From Sipunculus nudus (Eukaryota > Annelida > Sipuncula > Golfingiida > Sipunculidae), in NCBI GenBank assembly GCA_026874595.1, contig CM049318.1:55877250-55941249 (forward strand): a stretch of 64,000 nt of DNA, given 5' to 3'. Of the stretch, positions 60,801 to 64,000 are shown in pieces (the first letter of the stretch is position 1; every line of letters starts with the position of its first letter). A model generated the notes under the pieces. That model was not told the origin of the DNA and did no database searches. It saw nothing but the letters and a program-made list of their open reading frames with translations. The position numbers and the translations under genes are program-made.

Positions 60801-63243
60801 TTTGAAATTTATGAAACCGTTGCACACGAGTACATGTGGCATTAAGGTGTTTTATGCATTCAGTCTTAATCTGTATGTACAAGAATTTCAAACAGAAGTA
60901 GCGTATGACTGTGAAAATCACCTGATCAGGACATTTGCCATATCTGCAATGGCTTTTGATAATGGTCATCAAGGTAGTGTGCAGCAAGATAATTCAAATT
61001 TAAACAGAACTGATACAGGATGTTTGCAAGAGCCAGCTGTCCTTCCTAGTCATTCTAACCCAGTGGTAGCGAGTGAGAAACTTGAGTCATTATGCGACTT
61101 TAAATTGTCAGATGCGAGCTGTGCTGATCACACATATCCTAAGACACAGAGAAAAGACGCATCCGCACCAAGTAGTTGTCTCTCAAAAAATATTAGTGCT
61201 GGCAGCTGCTCAAATAAAAATTTTGTAATGCAGACAGCAGAAGCACAAATTCCCTATGTAAACAATGAAAGAATCTCTGGGAAACAGGATTCAGCTGAAC
61301 ACCTGGAGCATATTATCCATGATGTCTCAAGCAGCATAACATCAAATCAAGGAGTTATTAGTGGAGTTGGATCTGTTCCTGTTTCAGAGCCGTGGGAAGA
61401 ATACAGGCAGTCTGCCAGTGACTCTCACGAAGGACATGAACAAACCGTTCAGGCTGATGTAAGTGTGTATGTCAAAGTTGAAAGTCATGAGGAGAAAGTT
61501 AACTCTTCAACTGATACTGCAAGTGAAGGTGGAGAAACTTGTTCAATTGAACGAGATGAGGAAAATCTAACATCTGATGACATGGAAACTGAAGAAGAAG
61601 AGGTTTCCGATTCAGTCAGTGATGAGCAGCTGTCTGAATCGACACCATATGAACCAGATTCCTTCGATAGCACAGAAGAAGATGACCAAGAAGAGGAAGA
61701 AGTGTTAGAGGGAGACCGAGCAGGGGGCTTGCCACCAAGAAGGGCAGCAAGAGTAGCTACCAAACTTGTCCGCAAGAAATGGAAAACTATGTTTGGGGAG
61801 GATTTTACAGCAACTAATACTGATGTAATTAGGTCGAAACAAATGAGGCGGGATGACAGTGACTACTGTCCAGATCTTGATTCTGACTCCAGTATTATTA
61901 ATTCGGAGTCCAATACTAAATCCGATTCACCTGAGGCATCTGAAAATGAAACTTTCGAAGTGCATGAAAAGCCAGGGAAAAAGAAAAGAGTAAGAACAGA
62001 GAGAGGAAGGTGTCCTAAGTGTTACTATATTTATGAACAACCAACAAAAGAAAAATCATGTTTTATTTGCAATCCACTTTGTGAAATTCCAAATCCGGAC
62101 CCTCCACTGAAAAGACATTCCGAGGAAAAGAGCTATCCAGATCTGCCAGGGGGTCTTAAATATGTGACGTCAGATGTAGATGGAAATGTAAAAACTATGG
62201 TTGTTGCAAACAAACTGATCAATAAAGGCACCATGTTTGGACCAGTTGTAGGATGTACTTTACCATATGAGGAGCTTGATTGTAAAGCCTGCAATGAGGA
62301 GTATTATTGGCCTTCCTATGAGTTCAAGAGCAGGACAACTACAGTTGTAGATACTAGTGATCTCACACAAAGTAACTGGTTTCACTTTCTCAGAGGCAGT
62401 AATACAAATGGCAATATGTTTCAGGTTTTCAAAGAAGATGCTATTTATTTGGTCACATGTAGTGCTATAGCAGAAAACCAAGAACTGACTGTGATGCCGT
62501 ACAGCAAGATCTTCAGTCACAATGATAAGGCCTTTTTGGCCAGCCATGAAGAATCACTCCAGCAGTTTTCTTGTAATCGATGCAAAATCCAGTACAAATG
62601 CAGATTAAACTTGTGTAGGCATCTTCTGGTGTTTCATACCAAAAACTACTGTTTCAAAACTGTAAATTGCGCCACCTGTGGATTACTTATATGTACTAAG
62701 AAGCAGCTCCTTGAGCACGTCCGCAAATATGGCGGAAATGTTTACAAGTGTGATGTGTGTGGGAAAAAAAGTTCAAGTATCAGCTCGCTGGCTCTGCACA
62801 AAAGAACTGAGCACACGACTCCGTGCAAGGATGCTTGTCTTTGTGACATATGTGGCAAAACCTTTCCTACAAACGTCAAGGCGTATCAGCACAAGAGAAA
62901 AGTTCATGAGGGTCTCAAACATAAATGCCCAAAATGCCCCAAAGTGTTTAATTCAACACAAAATTTAAGCAGGCATTTGAAATACCACACTAAAACATAC
63001 TTGTTTACTTGTGACCGCTGTGGTAAGCCTTTTGTTGACAAGTCAAATCTAGACGTGCATATGTTAACACATTCTGGGAGGAAGCCCTTTAAATGTGTGG
63101 ACTGTTCTTGCGGATTCACCACCAAACAATGTCTCCAGAGTCATTACAAAAAGAAACATGGATATACAATGGAAAGTATGCCTGAAATAAAGCGGTTATT
63201 TCCTTTGAAGGAAAATGACAGGTATGAAGAAGAGATGGACTGA
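21122..63243 (+). CDS. PRDM-like C2H2 zinc-finger gene, spliced, with two candidate first exons
   Basis: Inferred exons are 21122-21315 or 23221-23414 (alternative first exons), 33821-33880, 41397-41480, 51832-51942, 58834-58940 and 60539-63243. Every junction has AG/GT borders and matching phase, and either first exon gives 1086 codons plus TGA. The N-terminus is a basic KRG motif with an R-F-x-VD and DFAxKLL pattern, of a kind seen at the start of many unnamed animal zinc-finger proteins. Long unassigned regions follow, then an acidic stretch (about residues 503-577), a CxxC knuckle (from about 677), a divergent PR/SET-like domain (about 720-843) and seven C2H2-type fingers (about 864-1059). 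A nuclear DNA-binding regulator is inferred. The order knuckle, PR/SET, fingers resembles PRDM proteins, but I see no KRAB and cannot name an orthologue. Introns carry heavy repeat loads. Confidence 0.78.
21316..23220 (+). other. Intronic region between the two candidate first exons
   Basis: Between 21480 and 22340 several diverged segments recur: GAGCCACAACTGGGTCT and GAGCCACAGCTGGGTCT; GATACATG(T/C)AT followed by GGCA(G/A)GCTGAA; CTTCATTTATCT with AGCGG. They look like overlapping copies of one old repeat. GTGGCGCCACCTGTG at 23009-23023 matches the motif of the ~340-bp repeat family. No exon seen. Confidence 0.5.
23221..23414 (+). CDS. Candidate first coding exon 1b of the PRDM-like gene
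   Basis: ATG at 23221 (context ACTCATGG, G at +4), donor GAG|GTAGGT after 23414; 194 nt, ending two bases into a codon. It encodes MAQRKRGAPVKYHTEEE, then REKRFSVDVG and CDFAAKLLE. It is the paralogue of exon 1a, 2.1 kb upstream. Basic and charged, it probably forms a short helical module followed by a conserved DFA-KLL motif. Being nearer to exon 2 and with the better start context, it may be the default first exon. Confidence 0.72.
23415..24592 (+). other. Intron 1 of the PRDM-like gene, proximal part
   Basis: Near 23654 a fragment GACTGGTGGTGCCACCTGTA belongs to the ~340-bp repeat family. The stretch 23880-24110 has a more balanced composition and may be an interspersed repeat of unknown family. 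No exon seen. Confidence 0.45.
24593..24905. repeat. AT microsatellites and a small C/G palindromic remnant
   Basis: (AT)n runs at about 24593-24605, 24645-24681 and 24776-24827. They are followed by GTGGGGGGATGATAAC... and GGGGGGATATATATCCCCC, an inverted C/G-rich motif near 24886-24904. Confidence 0.85.
24906..25420 (+). other. Intronic AT-rich sequence
   Basis: Nothing recognised. Confidence 0.5.
25421..27183 (+). mobile_element. Hairpin-ended element with ~340-bp tandem core, 3' truncated
   Basis: It starts TTTTTAGCTCAGCGGAC, a diverged 5' hairpin, then a CTGTC-rich stretch. About five core units follow (starting near 25506, 25834, 26171, 26509 and 26846; spacing ~337). Each unit contains GTTAACAGGGCACAAATC, CTGGACCTAGAATCTTC, TTAGGTCTCTGTTACCC and, in better-kept units, GGTGGCGCCACCTGTATTTT. 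The 3' terminus found in other copies is missing; a different repeat follows. No protein is encoded; short ORFs here are artefacts. Confidence 0.85.
27184..28830 (+). repeat. Diverged ~355-bp tandem repeats with ACCTGTACAGGT
   Basis: Units carrying CCTGTACAGGTAAG or close variants followed by further AGGTAAA motifs recur near 27735, 28090 and 28455, with weaker matches near 27415 and 28785; spacing is about 355 bp. The core ACCTGTACAGGT is a 12-bp palindrome. The family is not recognised. Confidence 0.7.
28831..32730 (+). other. Large part of intron 1 without a recognised exon
   Basis: AT-rich. A region near 28990-29400 has more CpG and two direct copies of GGTTCACGTGACTG (about 29305 and 29359) and could include an alternative promoter, but nothing firm is visible. 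A G tract lies at 29465-29485. Short CA/TA runs occur near 31030 and 31660-31690. No coding feature is supported. Confidence 0.45.
29485..29552. repeat. 34-bp direct repeat, two copies
   Basis: GAGTTACCTGGAAACATCC and the following CTCTCACGTCATGCAA occur at 29485-29518 and again at 29519-29552 without difference, right after a G tract. Confidence 0.9.
32731..32806. repeat. GC-rich direct repeat, ~46-bp step
   Basis: GCGCGCCCGGGCGGGCGTT and GCGCGCCCTGGCGGGCGTT lie about 46 bp apart, unusually GC-rich for this window, and directly precede a ~340-bp repeat block. Confidence 0.7.
32807..33625 (+). mobile_element. Hairpin-ended element, 5' truncated, with intact 3' terminus
   Basis: Two ~340-bp core units start near 32815 and 33155. 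The family's 3' module follows (GGCCTGTTGGTTAATCTG-like start, then CTACCATTCAGATGATAAA), ending at 33591-33625 in GTCAGCTGAGCATCATGACC with the palindrome TGACCCATGGGTCA and CTTGTT. Confidence 0.82.
33766..33800 (+). mobile_element. Solitary 3' terminus of the hairpin-ended family
   Basis: CAGCTGAGCTTCATGACC with the palindrome TGACCCATGGGTCA and CTTG, with no core unit attached. It ends 20 nt before exon 2. Confidence 0.78.
33821..33880 (+). CDS. PRDM-like gene exon 2 (60 nt)
   Basis: Acceptor CTCTTTCTTTCAG ends at 33820, donor ACA|GTAAGT after 33880. The first base completes the codon split with exon 1a or 1b. It encodes YECSLKRARAKDGMSTTIA, a short basic segment, and ends two bases into a codon, matching exon 3. 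It is identified by splice signals and phase. It lies between a repeat 3' terminus and a repeat 5' terminus with almost no spare sequence. Confidence 0.68.
33905..34200 (+). mobile_element. Hairpin-ended element, 5' end only
   Basis: It begins TTTTAGCTCAGCTGACTG with the partner AGTCAGTGAGCT, then a CTGTCCATCTGTC-rich stretch, as at other copies. The core beyond about 34000 is too diverged to delimit. It starts 25 nt after exon 2. Confidence 0.68.
34201..35868 (+). repeat. Intronic sequence with two diverged long repeat units
   Basis: Segments near 34870 and 35270 share ACACTTCAAGACTGC/ACAATGCTAGGTTGC, then ACCACTGATCTGTT and a TATACGTAC/TGTACATAC block, about 400 bp apart. They form a diverged tandem pair. 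The rest is unrecognised. Confidence 0.5.
35869..38525 (+). mobile_element. Full-length hairpin-ended composite element with nested repeat block
   Basis: The 5' hairpin is AGCTCAGCTGACT, loop GAA, AGTCATCTGAGCT (35874-35902), followed by a CTGTC/CCGTC stretch. About three ~340-bp core units follow. A nested block runs 36871-38350. The shared 3' module then ends at about 38491-38525 with TGACCCATGGGTCA and CTTGT. No coding capacity. Confidence 0.85.
36871..38350 (+). repeat. Nested block of ~276-bp tandem units
   Basis: It starts TTTTGTATCCGCCATAACG and a CCGCCGCCATC segment. About four units follow, marked by CCACCTGCAACCATTTTTGC near 37207, 37483, 37758 and 38037, each also carrying CTGGACAGCTTTCTTGATTT. 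It ends in GACTACCCGTATTCTAGTTTT. The same block, in the same surroundings, is at 56474-57650. Confidence 0.85.
38526..39600 (+). repeat. Diverged tandem units of ~180 bp
   Basis: Recurring GAGTTA(C/T)(A/T)GGAAG(C/T)TGAA and GGTTCAGTG-like motifs occur near 38890, 39205 and 39385, each with an upstream ACC-ACTG(G/A)-type segment. They form an old tandem repeat. The 158-residue ORF at 38631-39107 crosses it and shows no protein-like pattern. Confidence 0.55.
39601..41396 (+). other. Rest of intron 2, with a short local repeat
   Basis: At 39779-40030 the phrase AGAGTTCACTCAGTGCAG recurs about five times, with related CAGCCAGGT steps of about 33 bp. A C tract lies near 40770-40785. Nothing else recognised before exon 3. 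Confidence 0.55.
41397..41480 (+). CDS. PRDM-like gene exon 3 (84 nt)
   Basis: Acceptor TTTGTAG ends at 41396; donor AGA|GTAAAT after 41480. It encodes SEHLSKEARKKGYKSGRR and DVNPIPSGS, a basic stretch that could act as a nuclear localisation signal. The donor at 41473 (CAG|GTTCAG) would leave the wrong phase for exon 4, so 41480 is preferred. Enters and leaves two bases into a codon. Confidence 0.66.
41670..42147 (-). mobile_element. TTAA-flanked MITE, copy 2, inverted
   Basis: TTAA at 41670-41673 and 42144-42147, with TIRs TTAAAGGGACCCAATCACC and, reverse complemented, TTAAAGAGCATAATCAGG. The interior matches copy 1 (4989-5492) in reverse orientation. It directly abuts the gag reading frame of the retrotransposon that starts at 42148. 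Confidence 0.85.
42271..45303 (+). pseudogene. gag-pol reading frame (gag, protease, RT, RNase H, integrase start)
   Basis: Open for 1010 codons from an internal ATG. Visible in order: gag with two Cys/His zinc-knuckle motifs (CQFCGKRH near residue 158, CSKCHGKNHFAIKC at 179-192); an aspartic protease with DSGAS (Asp 257); reverse transcriptase with RFDLKNGYWH near 467 and the catalytic box VADD (Asp 531 and 532, Val/Ala in place of the commoner Tyr); RNase H with CDASKSG (Asp 684) and TNHKPL, where family members usually have TDHKPL, so one expected catalytic Asp is Asn (746); and the integrase zinc domain (HSSHMG near 896, CETC) and first catalytic Asp (960). The frame then runs into a stop after a frameshift. 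Together with the Asn change and lost 5' end this marks a dead copy. Confidence 0.87.
45209..46225 (+). pseudogene. Second pol frame: integrase core and C-terminal part
   Basis: It overlaps the end of the first frame and continues the integrase in a different phase. It has SDNGPQF (second catalytic Asp, residue 33 of this frame) and GMAESA (catalytic Glu, residue 69). Exactly 35 residues lie between them, the D,D-35-E spacing of retroviral-type integrases. A Gypsy-type C-terminal region follows with GDKVRLKP, then a Ser/Thr/Gln-rich tail ending KPPKYLADFVK and a TAA. The catalytic triad is thus divided between two frames. Confidence 0.87.
46226..47240 (+). other. Retroelement 3' flank and intron sequence
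   Basis: Non-coding; contains the candidate polypurine tract at 46575-46582 and a CTCF-like core at 46650-46663. Nothing else recognised. Confidence 0.45.
46650..46663 (+). promoter_or_regulatory. CTCF-like core motif
   Basis: CCACCAGGGGGCGC matches the well-known animal CTCF core (CCACNAGGGGGCGC). CTCF and its motif are conserved across many bilaterians; binding here is not shown. It lies just downstream of the Gypsy coding region, possibly within its 3' LTR. Confidence 0.4.
47241..47311. repeat. Short near-perfect hairpin
   Basis: Arms TTAAAAAAATTCCTGGATTAAG and, reverse complemented from the other side, TTAAAAATTCCTGGATTCAG continue through GATGRTTATC to a loop of about seven bases. It resembles a short palindromic repeat; a structured RNA is possible but not supported further. 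Confidence 0.65.
47476..47836 (+). mobile_element. Fragment of the hairpin-ended family
   Basis: A decayed 5' end (ACTTTCAGTCATGATGAGCT) plus one diverged core unit with GGGCACAAATTGTA and CAAGTGGTGCCATCTGG. It directly precedes a full copy. Confidence 0.65.
47837..50567 (+). mobile_element. Full-length hairpin-ended element (~2.7 kb) without the nested block
   Basis: The 5' hairpin is AGCTCAGCTGACTTTCAG with partner TCATGCTGAGCT (47842-47871). About seven core units of ~340 bp follow (GTTAACAGGGCACAAATC or variants near 47930, 48255, 48595, 48935, 49265, 49600, 49935), the last ones more diverged. The family's 3' module then ends at 50533-50567 in TGACCCATGGGTCA and CTTGTT. At the point where two other copies carry a nested block, this copy reads directly through. 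Confidence 0.85.
50568..51785 (+). mobile_element. Diverged fragment of the hairpin-ended family with 3' terminus
   Basis: Old core units have GGACCTAGAATCTTCTAA and AAAAT(T)TGATAC motifs, and a separate diverged pair of AACTTTATCTG-type sequences lies near 50930 and 51080. The block ends at 51751-51785 with GTCAGCTAAGCGTCCTGACC and a decayed TGACCCATGGGTTA. It stops 46 nt before exon 4. Confidence 0.65.
51832..51942 (+). CDS. PRDM-like gene exon 4 (111 nt)
   Basis: Acceptor TTTCACTGCAG ends at 51831, donor AA|GTAAGT after 51942. It encodes VTFVNNFLDGDSQEHEQ, then an acidic stretch LTVEVELEHNEEEYDIF. The reading is open in the required phase and meets stops in another. Enters and leaves two bases into a codon, matching exons 3 and 5. 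Confidence 0.7.
51960..52273. mobile_element. MITE (~315 bp) with ~45-bp terminal inverted repeats
   Basis: The left end contains ACTCCTTGCACAG and CATTCTATATCTCC. The right end, reverse complemented, contains ATTCCTTGCACAG and later GCGGATCTCC, in the same order. It begins 17 nt after exon 4. No coding capacity. Confidence 0.75.
52274..52794 (+). other. Intron 4 sequence with fragments of the hairpin-ended family
   Basis: AT-rich to about 52490. Then two partial 5' ends follow (AACTGAAAGTCATCTGAGC near 52496; GAGCTATGGCGATCACTC near 52626) and one core segment, interrupted at about 52795 by the LINE fragment. Confidence 0.55.
52795..53800 (-). pseudogene. 3' fragment of a LINE (non-LTR retrotransposon), minus strand
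   Basis: A minus-strand frame (53143-53646, 167 residues) ends with a zinc-binding pattern, RFCKYCLRYGEAVVEDEHHF and CQLYTDLR (CxxC, H, C), typical of the segment after reverse transcriptase in many animal LINEs. Just upstream on that strand, up to about 53800, similar coding sequence continues in another frame (LDEAGKQNWV, LFPKDLAIFG), so there is a frameshift. The 3' end is marked by a TTCA-type short tandem at 52800-52815. The polymerase part is missing. Confidence 0.72.
53801..54416 (+). mobile_element. Core units of the hairpin-ended family, no ends
   Basis: About two diverged ~340-bp units (GTTAACAGGGCACAAAT near 53804 and 54142) lie between the LINE fragment and the next full element. 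They are probably the continuation of the fragment before 52795. Confidence 0.7.
54417..57830 (+). mobile_element. Full-length hairpin-ended composite element (~3.4 kb) with nested block
   Basis: The 5' hairpin is AGCTCAGCTGACT, GAA, AGTCATCTGAGCT (54423-54451), followed by a CCGTC/CTGTC run. About six ~340-bp core units follow, then the nested block (56474-57650) and the 3' module ending at 57795-57830 with TGACCCATGGGTCA and CTTGTT. It has the same structure as 35869-38525 with more core units. Short ORFs inside are repeat artefacts. Confidence 0.86.
56474..57650 (+). repeat. Second copy of the nested ~276-bp unit block
   Basis: It begins TTTTGTATCCACCAAAACG and CCGCCGCGGCGGCG. Three to four units contain GGTGGCGCCACCTGTAAC or GGTGGCGCCACCTAC and GGACAGCTTTCTTGATTTT. 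It ends GGTTACCCGTATTCTAG. It is inserted at the equivalent place to the block at 36871-38350. Confidence 0.85.
57831..58412 (+). mobile_element. Fragment of the hairpin-ended family with decayed 3' terminus
   Basis: One to two old core units (CTGGACCTGGAATCTTC near 57911) and a 3' end GTCGGCTGAGCGTCATGACC with an imperfect TGACCCACAGGTCA at 58375-58412. Confidence 0.68.
58834..58940 (+). CDS. PRDM-like gene exon 5 (107 nt)
   Basis: Acceptor TTTGATTGACAG ends at 58833, donor TCAG|GTATTT after 58940. It encodes VMKEMKPVLVKGGKFFW and MNMGREETLHIPAGDASS. It enters two bases into a codon and leaves one base in, as the terminal exon requires. No named domain. Confidence 0.72.
58941..60538 (+). 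other. Intron 5 of the PRDM-like gene
   Basis: Mostly unrecognised. A very decayed terminus of the hairpin-ended family (ACATTCAGCCGAGTG) lies near 59938. Two related segments with GATGTAT(T/C)AT(A/G)TGAAA(A/T) occur near 60058 and 60114. Confidence 0.5.
60539..63243 (+). CDS. PRDM-like gene terminal exon: PR/SET-like domain and C2H2 fingers
   Basis: Acceptor TCTCTTTCAG ends at 60538; open for 901 codons to TGA at 63241-63243. The first ~130 residues (IALGTDIVPGVLYPG, FHLHHSLAENISLHL) are unassigned but look folded. A Ser/acidic low-complexity region follows (near 61491-61711). Then come a Cys-pair knuckle, RCPKCYYIY with SCFIC, and a PR/SET-like domain with LPGGLKYVTSD, INKGTMFGPVVG, NWFHFLRGSN and IYLVTCSAIAENQELTV. 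C2H2-type fingers follow from 62572, for example CDICGKTFPTNVKAYQH, CPKCPKVFNS and CDRCGKPFVDKSN. The second finger lacks its last His (HVRKYG). Two fingers carry HxxxH spacing and four HxxxxH. PR domains are usually protein-interaction or methyltransferase modules; the residues for catalysis are not obvious here. A sequence-specific nuclear factor is inferred. Confidence 0.85.
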
Positions 63244-63696
63244 TGTTCACACCATCGAGATCTTATCGTCTCGTAAATGATATATTAAGACCTTAAACGG
63301 GATACTAGTTTAAAATAATACCGCATTTGTTTCTCAGCGCCATCTGGTGTTCAAGCTAGAAACAATTCACTCTAGATAGATATATAAACTATGTATAGTT
63401 TGCAATGAATGTTAAATTATTTTTTAAGGTTTGGGCACCTGGAATAGGTCACTAAGACGTTTAGTCTTCGAGCTTTCGGGTCTGTTTTTGCAACCCAAAT
63501 TTAAACATTTGACAAAAACTCCAGTTTCTGAAAAAAAACTGATGCATTGGTTTACACGATTTTTGCCATGCATATTTTCTTCTAATTTTTTTCATTTGTT
63601 TTTCTATATCGAGACCTAGTTTTCTATATTTGTAATCCAACCTTTGGCGTACTGTTTAATGGCTGTGTCCTTGACAGTCTGTTGTATTACCATCAT
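63244..63696 (+). other. 3' UTR of the PRDM-like gene
   Basis: AT-rich, from the stop codon to the candidate poly(A) signal. The 63430-63600 part is faintly like a decayed ~340-bp core unit (TTTGACAAAAACTCCAG, ACTGATGCATTG), which would mean the UTR absorbed a repeat. Confidence 0.5.
63337..63350 (-). promoter_or_regulatory. CTCF-like motif, reverse orientation
   Basis: GCGCCATCTGGTGT on the plus strand (ACACCAGATGGCGC on the minus) is close to the CTCF core, in the 3' UTR region of the zinc-finger gene. One mismatch to the usual form; binding unproven. Confidence 0.3.
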
Positions 63697-63702
63697 AATA
63701 AA
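63697..63702 (+). promoter_or_regulatory. Candidate polyadenylation signal of the PRDM-like gene
   Basis: AATAAA about 455 nt after the stop codon. Confidence 0.5.
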
Positions 63703-64000
63703 AGAATGTGGATCCTAAAAAAAATTCAAAGACATAAACTCCCATGTATACTAGCCTGGATGACGATGTGGATTAACAGGACACACAGTAAACCACTTGG
63801 TTATTGGATTATGTTCATTTGCTGTAACAAAGGGCCCTTTTGAACTATAACAACCTATGAAAAAAATATTTTCATCAGTCTCATTTAATTATAACTCAAT
63901 CCTGTCGTTCTGCAGCTTCCATTTTATCATAGTAAACGTCCCAAGTACCTTTGTGACATGTCAGGTTGTGTCGTTGGCACGGTAAAACAACTTTTCTTTA
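63703..64000. other. Downstream flank
   Basis: Non-coding to the window end; nothing recognised. Confidence 0.45.

Overview
This is an AT-rich, intron-containing animal genomic window. Its dispersed repeats, with hairpin-ended elements carrying tandem cores, TTAA-flanked MITEs and a Ty3/Gypsy-type retrotransposon, look like those of a marine mollusc, most likely a bivalve. That placement is inferred from repeat style and gene content; no species marker is visible. No rRNA, tRNA, CRISPR or prokaryotic feature was seen.

Two spliced genes, both on the plus strand, dominate. (1) About 1.5-14.3 kb holds the 3' eleven exons of a ZSWIM2-type E3 ubiquitin ligase with SWIM, RING, ZZ and RING-H2 domains; its 5' exons lie before the window. 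All splice phases agree, giving 681 visible residues. (2) About 21.1-63.2 kb holds a zinc-finger gene with two alternative-looking first exons (21122-21315 and 23221-23414, both 194 nt and both ending in phase 2), four small internal exons and a 2.7-kb terminal exon. The terminal exon encodes an acidic region, a CxxC knuckle, a divergent PR/SET-like domain and seven C2H2-type fingers, one degenerate. Either first exon gives a 1086-residue protein. The architecture resembles the PRDM family, but I assign no orthologue.

Most of the rest is repeats. A 48-bp minisatellite at 311-1498 is built from the intron/exon junction of the SWIM exon, so about 25 copies of its splice acceptor lie in tandem upstream of the real one. 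TTAA-flanked MITEs occur at 4989-5492 (ending 6 nt before a splice acceptor) and 41670-42147, with a decayed copy near 10.7-11.7 kb whose interior expanded into a 41-bp minisatellite. Several kilobase-scale elements between 25 and 58 kb have a hairpin at each end and ~340-bp tandem core units; two of them carry the same nested block of ~276-bp units. Intron 3 of the zinc-finger gene holds a Gypsy-type gag-pol copy broken by a frameshift in integrase, and intron 4 holds a LINE fragment on the minus strand.

The intergenic stretch 14.3-21.1 kb holds AT microsatellites, G/C tracts, a 300-bp MITE and a large fold-back array at 19033-19748. The main points to follow up are the amplified splice acceptor, the duplicated first exon, exons squeezed between repeat termini, and the hairpin-bounded composite element family.
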